Of a stretch of 64,000 bases of DNA, positions 51,369-60,348 are shown in pieces (within the stretch, counting starts at the first letter, position 1; each line of letters starts with the position of its first letter). The notes under the pieces were generated by a model. It worked only from the letters and a program-made list of their open reading frames with translations, did no database searches and was not told where the DNA came from. The stretch is from an uncultured bacterium (GTDB lineage: Bacteria > Bacillota > Clostridia > Oscillospirales > Oscillospiraceae), in assembly GCA_948469375.1 (NCBI GenBank), contig CAOKLO010000003.1:42739-106738 (forward strand), written 5' to 3'. The translations under genes were made by a program, and so were the position numbers.

Positions 51369-53308
51369 TTGCCGCCCTCCTTCCGCCGGACGCGCAGGTC
51401 GGTGGGGGAGGTGGTGATGGCATCATACTCTTTCTCGGTGGCATGGAACTGCACCGGCACATGATTGTACCCGATGCACAGCAGGCCCTCCCCCCGGCGG
51501 AACCGGGTGATTTGCCGCACCTCATCCTCAGACAGGTTCAGCACCCCTTGGATGAGCCGGGCCTCCTGTTCCTCCATCTGCATCACCAGCTTGATCCGGC
51601 TGGAGTCCAGAATGCCCTTGCCGTATTTGCCGCCGTCCAGCCCAAACAGATCCTGCATCCCCTGGGTGGAGGTGATGGCGATGCCGCCCAAGCCGCGAAT
51701 AGTCTTGACCATTTCTTGCACAAAGCCTGCCGCTAAGGGGTTGGAGTTGGCCCCCACCAGGGACCACAGCTCATCGGCGATGAGGGCGGACAGGTCGCTG
51801 CCCGCGTCCATGATGAGATCGTTGGCAATGTCGGTGGCCCAGAAGATGCCGGGGAGCAGCAAATCGTCCGGCATCCCGGAGGTGTCCAGCACGATGTACT
51901 TGTTGTCCAGGTCGATCTCGTTGCGCTGGCCCATGGCGGAGGCCGAGCCGGTAACATAGCGGGCCAGCACCACAGCCAGGTGCTTGGTGTCCGGGTTCTG
52001 GGAGAGCACATCGTACCAGTCCGGCAGGATGGGCATTTCCACAAACCGGCCGTTTTCATCGGTGATGGTAGCGTTGTCAAAGGTGATCCCATACCGCCGG
52101 TAGCACTCCACCAGGGAGGAATCCAGCAGGTTTTTGTCCTCATCAGAGAGGTCACGTTTCTGGAGCGAATACCAGATAATCAGCCGGGATATCTTGTCCG
52201 CCAGCACCGAATCATCCCGAGCGGCCATGTCCCGCAGACCGGCATAGCTGTCCAGCGATTTGCGCCGGACGGCCATGATGTTGGGGCAGTCCTTGGAGGA
52301 CGGGGACAGGCGGAGGTACAGCCCGCCCAGCAGCTCGCACAGGGGGCGGAACTCGTGGCCCTTCTTGGGCACGATGAAGATCACCCTTCTCCCCTGCTGG
52401 CGCAGCCGCCCGCCCAGGCACTGAAGCGTGAAGGTCTTACCCGCGCCGGAGGAGCCGCCGATCCAGCAGTTGCCGTTGGTGTACTTGTAGTCGTCATAGG
52501 GGTCAAGAAACACGGGGGATCGGTTGTAGAGGTTCAGCCCCAGGAAGATGCCGTTGCGGTCGCTGAGCTCGTAGGAGGCAAAGGGAAACGCCGCCGCCAC
52601 GCCGGAGGTGAGGGCGTTGCGCCGGGATTTGCGCTCCACGTCCGCGTCCAGGGCCAGCAGGGGGAGCGCCGAGAGGAATGCCTGCTCGTTTCGGTAGTCG
52701 CAGCGGCGGGCGATCATGTCGATGGACACGCACAGCTTTTCCACCGCCGTCACCCGCTGTTCCAGGGTTTCCGGGTCGTCCGCCGTCACCTCCACCAGGG
52801 TGTGCATATAGTAAAAGTCCTCGTTTTGCCGATTCATGGCATCCTTCAGATACAGCCCGGAGTTGATGGCGCTGTCCAACTCCTCGAAGTCCTGGCGGGT
52901 GTCCCCCACATCCCGCATCCGGGAGCGGTTCACCATGGTGGTCTGGGAAATCTTCGAGAGGATTTTTTCTTTACTCTGACGTTTCACCGTAAAACTGAGG
53001 CTGACGCCCTCCCCGGCCTCCACCAGCGGGGCCAGCCAGCAGGAACCCACGGTGGTGGAGTAGCCGTAGCCTGCCACATAGAGGTAGGCGTGGTACACCC
53101 CGTCCACCAGGATATAGTCCCGGTTCTTGGTGTCGATGGCGGTAGGGGACAGGATATCCAGGATGGTAGTGGAGCCCGCCTCCAGCTCGGACAGGTCGGG
53201 CTTTTCCTCGCCAAATAGTAGCCGCTTAATGGGGTTTTGCTTGGGTTCGGCGGTGTCCGTTTTCTTTTTGGCCCGCTTGACTGGGGCCTTTGTTGCTTTC
53301 TTTTGCAT
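51365..53308 (-). CDS. VirB4/TraE-type conjugation ATPase
   Basis: 647 residues. Energises the mating channel. N-terminal mixed domain (PIKRLLFGEE onward), Walker A GGSSGAGKTFTLQ near residue 285, SDLSALIADELWSLVGANSNP as Walker B, and TSTQGMQDL as the motif following. The ATG of MQKKATK is chosen since AGGAAC lies upstream of it; a GTG five codons earlier lacks a ribosome site. Next to the VirB4-N-terminal-like gene across an inserted cargo gene. Confidence 0.93.
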   Translation of the reverse strand: MQKKATKAPVKRAKKKTDTAEPKQNPIKRLLFGEEKPDLSELEAGSTTILDILSPTAIDTKNRDYILVDGVYHAYLYVAGYGYSTTVGSCWLAPLVEAGEGVSLSFTVKRQSKEKILSKISQTTMVNRSRMRDVGDTRQDFEELDSAINSGLYLKDAMNRQNEDFYYMHTLVEVTADDPETLEQRVTAVEKLCVSIDMIARRCDYRNEQAFLSALPLLALDADVERKSRRNALTSGVAAAFPFASYELSDRNGIFLGLNLYNRSPVFLDPYDDYKYTNGNCWIGGSSGAGKTFTLQCLGGRLRQQGRRVIFIVPKKGHEFRPLCELLGGLYLRLSPSSKDCPNIMAVRRKSLDSYAGLRDMAARDDSVLADKISRLIIWYSLQKRDLSDEDKNLLDSSLVECYRRYGITFDNATITDENGRFVEMPILPDWYDVLSQNPDTKHLAVVLARYVTGSASAMGQRNEIDLDNKYIVLDTSGMPDDLLLPGIFWATDIANDLIMDAGSDLSALIADELWSLVGANSNPLAAGFVQEMVKTIRGLGGIAITSTQGMQDLFGLDGGKYGKGILDSSRIKLVMQMEEQEARLIQGVLNLSEDEVRQITRFRRGEGLLCIGYNHVPVQFHATEKEYDAITTSPTDLRVRRKEGGK

Positions 53309-53391
53309 CGAGTTGTTCCTCACTTAATGAAATTTGAAAACGCTTGCCTAAAATTATCGTGTGCGGTAAGATATTTTTAAAAACAGCCTCA

Positions 53392-53420
53392 TTGCACCAC
53401 ACGCTAAAACGGGGTATGCT
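53392..53420 (+). promoter_or_regulatory. promoter of the alkyltransferase-like gene
   Basis: TTGCAC, 17-bp spacer, TATGCT; AGGAGGTG and ATG follow closely. Confidence 0.68.
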
Positions 53421-53440
53421 TAACGTAGGAGGTGACGAAT

Positions 53441-53920
53441 ATGGCGAATGAAGATAAAAAAGATTTCAATGCTATGCTGCATGACAGCAAAGATATGCCA
53501 AAATTTCAGACGATCACTGACGCAAAAAGCATTGAAAAATATGGCGGAGACAGAATGTATTTTGCGCCGCCAATCGAGTATGACAAGGTAATGAAGCGAG
53601 TCCCGTATGGGAAAGTAACCACTGTCGGAAAAATACGGGAATACTTTGCCGCGTTGAGCGGTGCGGATTTTACGGAGCCAATTACAGCAGGGATTTTTGT
53701 GTCTATCGCGGCATGGGCGAGCTATCAGCGGACTACCGACGAAACGCCTTATTGGAGGACGCTGAAAGCGGACGGCGAATTAAACGCAAAGTATCCCGGG
53801 GGCGTTGAGGCACAAAAGGCAAAGCTGGAAGCGGAAGGACATATTATTATTCAAAAGGGGCGGAAAAACATTCGGTACTATGTGAAGGACTACGAAAATG
53901 CCGCTTTCGATTTGAATTAA
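53441..53920 (+). CDS. alkyltransferase-like (MGMT fold) protein lacking the acceptor Cys
   Basis: 159 residues. YDKVMKRVPYGKVTTVGKIREYFA is the DNA-binding helix-turn-helix domain of O6-alkylguanine-DNA alkyltransferases. Where the acceptor PCHR would stand, the sequence reads TPYWRTLKADGELNAKYPGG, with no Cys. This resembles alkyltransferase-like proteins that flag damage for excision repair. AGGAGGTG precedes the ATG. It is AT-richer than the conjugation genes around it and interrupts their leftward array, so it looks like inserted cargo. Confidence 0.75.
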   Translation: MANEDKKDFNAMLHDSKDMPKFQTITDAKSIEKYGGDRMYFAPPIEYDKVMKRVPYGKVTTVGKIREYFAALSGADFTEPITAGIFVSIAAWASYQRTTDETPYWRTLKADGELNAKYPGGVEAQKAKLEAEGHIIIQKGRKNIRYYVKDYENAAFDLN

Positions 53921-53936
53921 ACAACTTTCAGTTCAG

Positions 53937-53972
53937 CAGGCGGCTGTCAACATCGGACAGCCGCCTGTTTTT
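53937..53972. terminator. terminator after the alkyltransferase-like gene
   Basis: Perfect 12-bp stem CAGGCGGCTGTC / GACAGCCGCCTG, 7-nt loop, then TTTTT. Confidence 0.9.
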
Positions 53973-53975
53973 GCG

Positions 53976-54647
53976 CTATTCCTCATAAAGTCCGTGGACG
54001 GCGGTGGTCATGTCGAACACGCCCTCCGGGAGCTGCACCCGGCGGCTGGTCCGCTTATTGATGATCTCGTACAGCAGCTTCAAAATGAAGTCGTCCATGA
54101 AGCTGGGCTCCAGCACCTCAAGCTCACAGCCGTCCAGATACCGCCGGGCGGTGTCCGCCTCCTCGTTGAGCCGTTGGACGATGGCGGCGGTGGTGCGGCC
54201 CTTGGCGTACATCCGCCCCTCATACTGGAATATGAGAAAGAAGCGGTGCCGCAGGGCATCGCTGGCAACCCCCTGGCCAATCTCCTTGATGTTGTCCTCG
54301 ATCATCTCCCGGCAGGACTGGTTGGGCTCATGGGCGGCGAACTCCTTCATCCGCTCCACGTAGTCCGCCGTATCGGCGGGCAGGGTACGGGCCTCGATCT
54401 GCAAATCATCCGGCGCGATCTTCAGCCAGGCGGCATAGCTGGAGATGATGTTCTCCCGGTCATTGGGGGATTTCAGATAGATGTTCACCGGCAGCACCTC
54501 CAGGATCTTCACGAAGCGGCCATCCTTGGTAACCACCACGCCGCCTACGACGTTCTTGATAGGAAGCCATGCCTGGATGCTGTCCCGAAAGGGTTCGTCG
54601 GCGGGAGCCTTTGCCCCGCCGACGAACAGCAGTTGTTTCAAATCCAT
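53976..54647 (-). CDS. VirB4 N-terminal-domain-like conjugation protein
   Basis: 223 residues, no Walker motifs. DSIQAWLPIKNVVGGVVVTK, GRFVKILEVLPVNIYLKS and FFLIFQYEGRMYAKGR resemble the N-terminal domain of VirB4/TraC-family proteins. Lies between PrgI and VirB4, as in many Firmicutes conjugation operons. Probably a channel-assembly subunit; the call is by similarity of pattern and position. Confidence 0.6.
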   Translation of the reverse strand: MDLKQLLFVGGAKAPADEPFRDSIQAWLPIKNVVGGVVVTKDGRFVKILEVLPVNIYLKSPNDRENIISSYAAWLKIAPDDLQIEARTLPADTADYVERMKEFAAHEPNQSCREMIEDNIKEIGQGVASDALRHRFFLIFQYEGRMYAKGRTTAAIVQRLNEEADTARRYLDGCELEVLEPSFMDDFILKLLYEIINKRTSRRVQLPEGVFDMTTAVHGLYEE

Positions 54648-54650
54648 GGT

Positions 54651-54950
54651 TCAGTTTTTTCCTCCTCTGTATGTCATAAGCCGGCGTTTTTTCCGCCAGC
54701 GCCACCAGGCGGCGATCCAGCGGGTGAGGCTGTCGTCCCGCACGCCAATGAGCCCGAAGCCCCCCAGGGGAACCACGATGATGAGCGTCACCGTAATCTT
54801 GGCGGTCAGTTCCAGGGGCAGCAGCACGAGACAGAAGTACAGTACCGGCAGCACCAGGATCACAGCCTCCACCAGGTTGCGCAGCTCGAACAGGCCTATC
54901 ACCCGGCCCGCGTCGGTGAAGTTGGCGGGGATGTAGTAGGTCTCATTCAC
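54651..54950 (-). CDS. PrgI-family (VirB3-like) membrane protein
   Basis: 99 residues. YYIPANFTDAGRVIGLFELR is followed by two transmembrane helices (EAVILVLPVLYFCLVLLPL and TVTLIIVVPLGGFGLIGV) and a basic tail RWRKKRRLMTYRGG. Inner-membrane subunit of Gram-positive type IV secretion. Overlaps the XRE gene by 8 bp. Confidence 0.85.
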   Translation of the reverse strand: MNETYYIPANFTDAGRVIGLFELRNLVEAVILVLPVLYFCLVLLPLELTAKITVTLIIVVPLGGFGLIGVRDDSLTRWIAAWWRWRKKRRLMTYRGGKN

Positions 54951-55209
54951 GCTGTTCCACCACCTTTTCCAGCAGACGACCCCGGAGGGGCTTCAGCTCC
55001 CGCTCCAGGGCCTGAGCCGTGCTGGCCCGGTGGGAGATCACCACCTCCAGCGCCGACAACAGCTGCCGCTCCAGCCGGGGGGTGGGCGGGATCAGGCCCA
55101 GCTCTGCCCGGCTGAGGTATTGATTGGACAGCCCGCAGGCGTCGGCCAGCTCGGTGAGACAGACGCCGTGCCGGTGCCGCAGGGCGCGCAGATTGGTTTC
55201 ATGTTCCAT
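54943..55209 (-). CDS. XRE-type HTH protein in the conjugation operon
   Basis: 88 residues. LRALRHRHGVCLTELADACGLSNQYLSRAE (as two joined helices) is an XRE helix-turn-helix; a C-terminal coiled segment (TAQALERELKPLRGRLLEKV) may dimerise. The ATG follows GGAGTGAAGCGT. Being inside the transfer operon, it may act as its regulator. Confidence 0.72.
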   Translation of the reverse strand: MEHETNLRALRHRHGVCLTELADACGLSNQYLSRAELGLIPPTPRLERQLLSALEVVISHRASTAQALERELKPLRGRLLEKVVEQRE

Positions 55210-55244
55210 ACGCTTCACTCCAAACAGTTGATTTCATCCGCCGC

Positions 55245-56480
55245 CTACCGCGAGAACGCCCAGAAGGGCCCGCCCGCGCCGGCCCGGGAGGCCGCCTCGT
55301 TGACGACGGTGCGAAGGGGCCACTCCTGATCGCTCCGCTTCACGCTGGCGGGGTCGGCCACCAGCACCTTGCCCTCCTCGGTGATGCCCCGCAGGACGAT
55401 GAAGTGGCCGGTGGTGGTGAAATGGCCCGGGGCCATAATGGCGATGACCAGCTTGCCCGATTCCAGCGCCTCCACCAGCTTTTTGCTGTCCTTGCCGATT
55501 TTGTCAACGGTGAGGCCGTAGTGCTCGCCGCCGTTGGGGATCAGGCTGTGGTAGCTCCCGTTGCCCTCACAGCGGTAGCCATTCTGGGCGGACCACTGGG
55601 CCACGTCATAGGGCGTTACCTTGTTGTCCGTCATGGACGCCACCACCATGGCCAGGGCGGTGGGGCCGCAGCCCTCCCAGCCGATGGTGCCGGTACGGCC
55701 ATAGAGCTTATTGCCCCACCGGGCGTCCGTCTGGTTGTAGTAGACCACGGGGGTGTCGGTGCTGGAAAAGACGATATCGCCGTAGTCGGTGTTGTACTTG
55801 CCCGGGCCGTCGGTGTCGCCGGGGCTGATGCTCTGGCCGTCCGCCAGCACCGAGTAGAGCAGGGCCGCCCAGTCCTTTTCCTCCTGGGTGAAACCCAGCT
55901 TGTCCATGTACGCGTCCGGCGTCAGATCCCGAACTGAGATGTGCAGGACGCGGTCTGTGATGGAAGCGGTATAGGTCAGCTTGTCGGAAAGTAGCTTTTC
56001 AATGGTGGGTTCATCCATGACGTTGAGATCCTGCTTGTATCGGACGGAGCCGATGGCGATGAGCCAGTAGTGGTTCACATTGCCCAGGGACTTTTCCACC
56101 TCATAATCATCGTAGTCGGGCACATCCTCCGTCATGAAATTCGGGAGAATGCTCTCCACCAGCCGGTCGATGATGGATTGGTTTTTCCGGTCGATGTTCT
56201 GATAGATCGTTTCCAGCCCATGGGCTGACGCGGTAAAATCCATGACATCAGGCGTGGTGGAGCTGTCATAGCCGAAAAAGATGTTGGGCAGGACGGTGAA
56301 CAACAGCATGGGAATGAGGAGCAGCAGGGCCAATGCCCCGGCAATTATTTTAATCAGGTAAGGGGCTGACTCCTGGGCGGCGGCGAGGGCCGCACCCTTG
56401 GCCCCGGTGGTTGCCAGGGCAGCTGCGATATGCGCCGCCGCCCTGGCCGCACCGCCGGCCCGGTTTTCGTTTTCACCCAT
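55245..56480 (-). CDS. membrane-anchored C39-like peptidase in the VirB1 position
   Basis: 411 residues. Ala-rich cytoplasmic lead, one transmembrane helix (KIIAGALALLLLIPMLLFTV), a long external spacer, and a C-terminal C39-like papain fold: WEGCGPTALAMVV (Cys), GHFIVLRGI (His) and VADPAS (Asp). The domain is expected outside the membrane and could cleave peptide crossbridges to open the wall for the pilus. The ATG follows GGAGAGGAGGG. It overlaps the VirB6-like gene. Confidence 0.8.
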   Translation of the reverse strand: MGENENRAGGAARAAAHIAAALATTGAKGAALAAAQESAPYLIKIIAGALALLLLIPMLLFTVLPNIFFGYDSSTTPDVMDFTASAHGLETIYQNIDRKNQSIIDRLVESILPNFMTEDVPDYDDYEVEKSLGNVNHYWLIAIGSVRYKQDLNVMDEPTIEKLLSDKLTYTASITDRVLHISVRDLTPDAYMDKLGFTQEEKDWAALLYSVLADGQSISPGDTDGPGKYNTDYGDIVFSSTDTPVVYYNQTDARWGNKLYGRTGTIGWEGCGPTALAMVVASMTDNKVTPYDVAQWSAQNGYRCEGNGSYHSLIPNGGEHYGLTVDKIGKDSKKLVEALESGKLVIAIMAPGHFTTTGHFIVLRGITEEGKVLVADPASVKRSDQEWPLRTVVNEAASRAGAGGPFWAFSR

Positions 56481-58599
56481 GACTGTTCCCTCCTCTCCTG
56501 TTGGGCGGTGGACGGTGGACGGGCTTCGCCCGCGTCGTCCGGGCTTTGGCCGTCCGGGGCTGTCCCGCCGCCTGTTTGCCGGCGGGCGCGGTTCCTGCAC
56601 CGCCGGGGCGAACCGTGGGAGCGCCACCCTTTACCGGGGTAGACGCAGGTTTGGCAGATGTGCGCAGTTCCTGCCGAGCCGTGCTGGGAGATGTGCCTCC
56701 TGCCGGGGGCGCCGCTGTGGCCGGGGGAGCATTCCTGCCGGGCCGGGATGCAGATTCAGCGGGCCGCTGGGTACTGCGGGTCGGTTTTCCTGGGTTGCCG
56801 GCCTGGGACGCGCCGGAAGCCGCCGGAGTGCCGGGTGTTTTCGGGGCAACGCCCGAATCTCCCCGGCGGGTGGCGCGGGTATCGCCCGGCTTGGGCGGGG
56901 ACTTGGATGCCGCCGGGCCGCCGGGATGGGGCGGTCTGGGCGCGGTGGGCGGTGCTTTCCCGCCGGACGCACCCGCTCTGCCGCCGTTCGTGGTCACATT
57001 GGTCTGGGCTGATGTCTGGCTGGTGCTGTTCACCGTGCTGCCGCCCGCGGAATGGGTAGATCGGGTGGACTGGGAGTGCGTTCCCGTTCCTGCCGCGCCG
57101 GGCCGAGGGCTGTTGGGTTGCTTCGGCGCGGTGGCTTTCGGTGCCGTTCCTGCCGCGCCGGAATGGGACACACCGGGCCGCTGGGAACTGCCTGACCCCG
57201 CCGCACCAGGCGCAGGCGTGTTGGCCGCGCCGGAGGGCGGCACATAGCTGTGGGGGTGGCCGGTTCCAGGGGGCACAGAGCTTCTCCGGGTCTGCTGGGG
57301 TCGCCCGCCGCCCCGGGCAGTATTCGCCGCGGCGCTGCTGGTATGTTTCTGCTGGGCGGATGCCTGGGAGGAATTTTCCTGCCGGGTGCTGGTCTGCTGG
57401 GCGGAACTTTGCTGGCCGGTGCTGTGGTATGTATACCTGCCGCCGCCACGCGATCCGCCGAAGTTCTGGGAACTGTCCCCGGAAGTCTGACTGCCGCTGG
57501 AACGGCCCCCGCCTCGCCCGCCGCCAAAGGAGCCGCCGGGCCTCTCGCCGCCTTGCGCTTCGTTCCCGGAAGTCGGGCCACCGCTGGAGCGTCCGCCGCC
57601 CCGGGCGCTGCCGAAGCGTCCTCCGCCGCCGGCGGAAAAGCGGGAACCGAACCGGGAACCGCTGAACCCGCTGCCGGTTCTCGTGCCGGAAGCGGACGCG
57701 CCAGCAGTTCTCCCGCCGCCAAAGCCGCCACCTGTGAAGCCCTTTGCCACGCCGCTCACCGCTGTGCGCACCACCGTGTAGGCCAGCATACCGGGCAGGG
57801 TTCGCCCGGGGCCGCCGGTGATGGCCGGGTTCAGGCCGATGCGGGTGATGATGGCGTCCGACTTTTTTGCCACCTTCACGATGGCGAAGATGAGCACCAT
57901 CCAGGGCAAAACGTCCAGCCCGGAGGGCACTGTGGACACCACCGAGAACAGCATTTTGAAGCAAACCAGATTGGTGACCATCAGCAGGCACATGGAGCCG
58001 AACATCCGGCACCAGCCGGTGAAAATGGACGCGGTATTTTTGCTGCCGCCCATGGCAAAGGCCAGGGGCGCGGTGAGGGTAAGCATGGCCAGGATCACAT
58101 ACCGCTCGGCGATCTCAATGAGCAGCCCCAGCACCTTGAACATGACGATGACACTGCAAATGATGGCCATGAGCCAGGAGGCGGTGAGCGTCCCAAAGAC
58201 GCTTTCATCCACCAGGGACACGTTGGTGGCGTCCGGGATGCTCAGCAGATCCATGATGCTGGAGGTGAGATCCAACCCAATACGGCAGATCTGGGGGCTG
58301 GCCAGCAGCAGGAAGGCAAACACAAAGGTGCGGGCAAACAGCAGCTTGGGGTCTTCCCCCTCAAAGCCCAGGCCCGCCGCCATGCTTTTCAGCGCCTGGA
58401 ACACCAGATTGCCCAGCAGCAGCGCCCAGCCCGCCGCCATCAGCACCCGGGCCATGTCGTCCATGATGGGGATGTGGGACTGGATGTAGGCAAAATCCAG
58501 CCCCATGATGTCCAGCAGCCCTCCGGCGATGAATCCCCAGATGTCTACGATCAGGCTGTAGATCCACTCGAAGAAGCCGCGAAATAAAAGCTCCAGCAT
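56473..58599 (-). CDS. VirB6/TrbL-like polytopic membrane protein
   Basis: 708 residues. The first 280 hold several transmembrane helices (VLMAAGWALLLGNLVF, TFVFAFLLLASPQI, SWLMAIICSVIVMFKVLGLLI, YVILAMLTLTAPLAFAMGG). The remaining 400 residues are Gly/Ser, then Pro/Thr/Gln-rich low complexity, probably disordered. This architecture fits the CD1107/TrbL-like channel proteins of Firmicutes elements. The tail might span the cell wall or act inside; topology is not certain. Confidence 0.78.
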   Translation of the reverse strand: MLELLFRGFFEWIYSLIVDIWGFIAGGLLDIMGLDFAYIQSHIPIMDDMARVLMAAGWALLLGNLVFQALKSMAAGLGFEGEDPKLLFARTFVFAFLLLASPQICRIGLDLTSSIMDLLSIPDATNVSLVDESVFGTLTASWLMAIICSVIVMFKVLGLLIEIAERYVILAMLTLTAPLAFAMGGSKNTASIFTGWCRMFGSMCLLMVTNLVCFKMLFSVVSTVPSGLDVLPWMVLIFAIVKVAKKSDAIITRIGLNPAITGGPGRTLPGMLAYTVVRTAVSGVAKGFTGGGFGGGRTAGASASGTRTGSGFSGSRFGSRFSAGGGGRFGSARGGGRSSGGPTSGNEAQGGERPGGSFGGGRGGGRSSGSQTSGDSSQNFGGSRGGGRYTYHSTGQQSSAQQTSTRQENSSQASAQQKHTSSAAANTARGGGRPQQTRRSSVPPGTGHPHSYVPPSGAANTPAPGAAGSGSSQRPGVSHSGAAGTAPKATAPKQPNSPRPGAAGTGTHSQSTRSTHSAGGSTVNSTSQTSAQTNVTTNGGRAGASGGKAPPTAPRPPHPGGPAASKSPPKPGDTRATRRGDSGVAPKTPGTPAASGASQAGNPGKPTRSTQRPAESASRPGRNAPPATAAPPAGGTSPSTARQELRTSAKPASTPVKGGAPTVRPGGAGTAPAGKQAAGQPRTAKARTTRAKPVHRPPPNRRGGNSHG

Positions 58600-58603
58600 G
58601 GCG

Positions 58604-58990
58604 TCACGGCGTCAGGGTGTTGAAGCCGGAGAACTGCGGGGTGATGTAGGCGATGAAGGCCCCGATGCCGTTGATGATGGCCCAGGCCACCCAAATGCGC
58701 TTGAGCCAGTCCCACGCCTGATCCGCCTTGTGCTGGTTGCCGGTGAGCTTTACGCCGATGACCGCCACGGTGGACATGAGACCCGCCAGCACGGTGCTGA
58801 TTCCGGCGATGTGGTTGTATACGTCCACAATGATATTCTGGGCCACCGTCCACATATCGTTGCCGCCGGTGTTGGTGGCGGCCATGGCGGGCATGGCAAG
58901 GGCGGCGCACAGCAGCACCGCCGCCATAGTGTGGATGTAAACGCGAGGGAGCTTGGGGCACAAACGGCCCCAGAAGTTTTTCGTTTTCAT
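58604..58990 (-). CDS. VirB2/TrbC-like pilin candidate
   Basis: 128 residues: a signal peptide ending PAMAATN near residue 40, then two hydrophobic helices (IAGISTVLAGLMSTVAVIGVKLTG and IWVAWAIINGIGAFIAYI) separated by a short charged loop, the layout of VirB2/TrbC pilins. First recognised gene of this transfer operon segment, 4 bp before the VirB6-like gene. Confidence 0.7.
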   Translation of the reverse strand: MKTKNFWGRLCPKLPRVYIHTMAAVLLCAALAMPAMAATNTGGNDMWTVAQNIIVDVYNHIAGISTVLAGLMSTVAVIGVKLTGNQHKADQAWDWLKRIWVAWAIINGIGAFIAYITPQFSGFNTLTP

Positions 58991-59011
58991 TTGTCCTCCT
59001 TGGTGCGCCGC

Positions 59012-59040
59012 TTGATGGCAGGCGGCGGATTTGCTATAAT
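59012..59040 (+). promoter_or_regulatory. promoter of the acetyltransferase gene
   Basis: TTGATG, 17-bp spacer, TATAAT. Confidence 0.75.
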
Positions 59041-59067
59041 GGCGAAAATGATTTTGAGGTGATTTGC

Positions 59068-59598
59068 GTGGTGCAGTACAGAACCCTCCGCCCGGACGAG
59101 CTGTGCCGGGAGCTCTTTCGCGGTTTCATCCGGCGTCAGGTCGTGACTAAGTGCTGGCGGCGGGAAGATGGCAAATGGGTCATCCGGGACGACCCGTTCA
59201 TTGATGACTGGTCCGAAGCGGACTATCGGACGCTGGTTTCCTGCCTGCAAAATACACTGGCCACAGGGGGCGTGGTGTACGGCGCTTTTGTGGATGGCAC
59301 GCTGAAGGGCTTCGCCTCCGTGGAGCCTGACTTTTTGGGCAGCGGCGGCCAATATCTCGACTTGTCCAGCATCCATGTGTCCGAGGATGCCAGAGGTTCG
59401 GGAATCGGGAAAGCCCTGTTTTTCATGGCAAAGGAATGGGCCAGGGAAAAAGGGGCGAAAAAGCTGTATATCTCCGCCCATTCTGCTGTGGAAAGCCAGG
59501 CGTTTTATCAGAGAATGGGGTGCGTTGAGGCGTTGGAGTATAACCAGCGCCACGTTGATGCGGAGCCCTTTGACTGCCAGCTGGAGTGCGTGCTATAG
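59068..59598 (+). CDS. GNAT-family acetyltransferase
   Basis: 176 residues from a GTG about 8 nt after TGAGGTG. Core GNAT motifs: YLDLSSIHVSEDARGSGIGKALF (acetyl-CoA binding, pattern R-G-x-G-I-G), AREKGAKKLYISAHSAVESQAFYQRMGC. Substrate unknown; possible drug or small-molecule acetylation. Own promoter, opposite to the transfer operon. Confidence 0.85.
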   Translation: MVQYRTLRPDELCRELFRGFIRRQVVTKCWRREDGKWVIRDDPFIDDWSEADYRTLVSCLQNTLATGGVVYGAFVDGTLKGFASVEPDFLGSGGQYLDLSSIHVSEDARGSGIGKALFFMAKEWAREKGAKKLYISAHSAVESQAFYQRMGCVEALEYNQRHVDAEPFDCQLECVL

Positions 59599-59802
59599 GG
59601 TGCGCTGCATCGAGTGCGGCCTGTTTTCCTGCGGGTTCCTCCTCTGCTGGGCCGCCTCCAGCATGGCCAGCAGCTGGGCGGCCTCGGCGCAGTAGCGTGG
59701 GGGATAATACCTGGGCACGCAAGTGCGTTCAATCAGGAACGCGGCACGATCCAGGGCGGGGTAGGTAGGGTCTATGGAAATCACGTCCTTGTCAAAGCGC
59801 AC
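59593..59802 (-). CDS. small protein of unknown function (uncertain)
   Basis: 69 residues from a GTG: VISIDPTYPALDRAAFLIER, then YYPPRYCAEAAQLLAMLEAAQ. Composition looks protein-like and it follows the backbone direction, but there is no strong ribosome site and no known family. Could be an artefact. Confidence 0.4.
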   Translation of the reverse strand: MRFDKDVISIDPTYPALDRAAFLIERTCVPRYYPPRYCAEAAQLLAMLEAAQQRRNPQENRPHSMQRTL

Positions 59803-59817
59803 CGCCCCTGCTATAAT
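59789..59817 (+). promoter_or_regulatory. promoter of the zinc-ribbon/GIY-YIG group
   Basis: TTGTCA, 17-bp spacer, TATAAT, about 18 bp before the ATG. Confidence 0.72.
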
Positions 59818-59834
59818 GATGAGCGGTGATTGAA

Positions 59835-60335
59835 ATGATATTTACCTGTGACAACTGCGGCTTTATTTTCAGTCGCAGTGAGGAAACGGAGCAGTGCCCG
59901 GACTGCGGAAAATACGAAGTCCGCCCTGCCAGCGAAGAAGAACAGCAAGAATTTGCCCAGCGTATGGCGGAGTTGAGCCGGAGCGAGCATTCAGAGCAGC
60001 CCCGTATCCCCGACATGGAGGACACCGAGCTCTCCATGTTCAGCTCCTTTTCCTTCCGCCTTCCCGCCACAGCCCTGCAAATCGACAGCGGCATGATCGT
60101 AGACATCGCAGTGGAATACGGCGAAAATCCTGCGAACCGCAGCGAGTTGGTCGGGAATGCGTGGGTGCGGCAGGAGGGCGGGCGTTCCGCCGCCTTCCTC
60201 ATGTCCGTCCATCTGCCCGTGAAACCGGACGAAGCACCGAAGGAACAGGTGAACCGCATATTTGCCTCGTTGAACGGGGACGATGCCTTCAGGACAAAGC
60301 TGTTTGATTTCATCGTCCAACAGCCGAAGATGTAA
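59835..60335 (+). CDS. zinc-ribbon protein of unknown function
   Basis: 166 residues. CDNCGFIFSRSEETEQCPDCGKYEVRP is a rubredoxin-like zinc ribbon. The rest is acidic, with LPVKPDEAPKEQVNRIFASL near the end. Start at the ATG rather than the GTG nine bases earlier. First gene of a two- or three-gene group. Confidence 0.68.
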   Translation: MIFTCDNCGFIFSRSEETEQCPDCGKYEVRPASEEEQQEFAQRMAELSRSEHSEQPRIPDMEDTELSMFSSFSFRLPATALQIDSGMIVDIAVEYGENPANRSELVGNAWVRQEGGRSAAFLMSVHLPVKPDEAPKEQVNRIFASLNGDDAFRTKLFDFIVQQPKM

Positions 60336-60348
60336 GGAGGCGCAGAAG

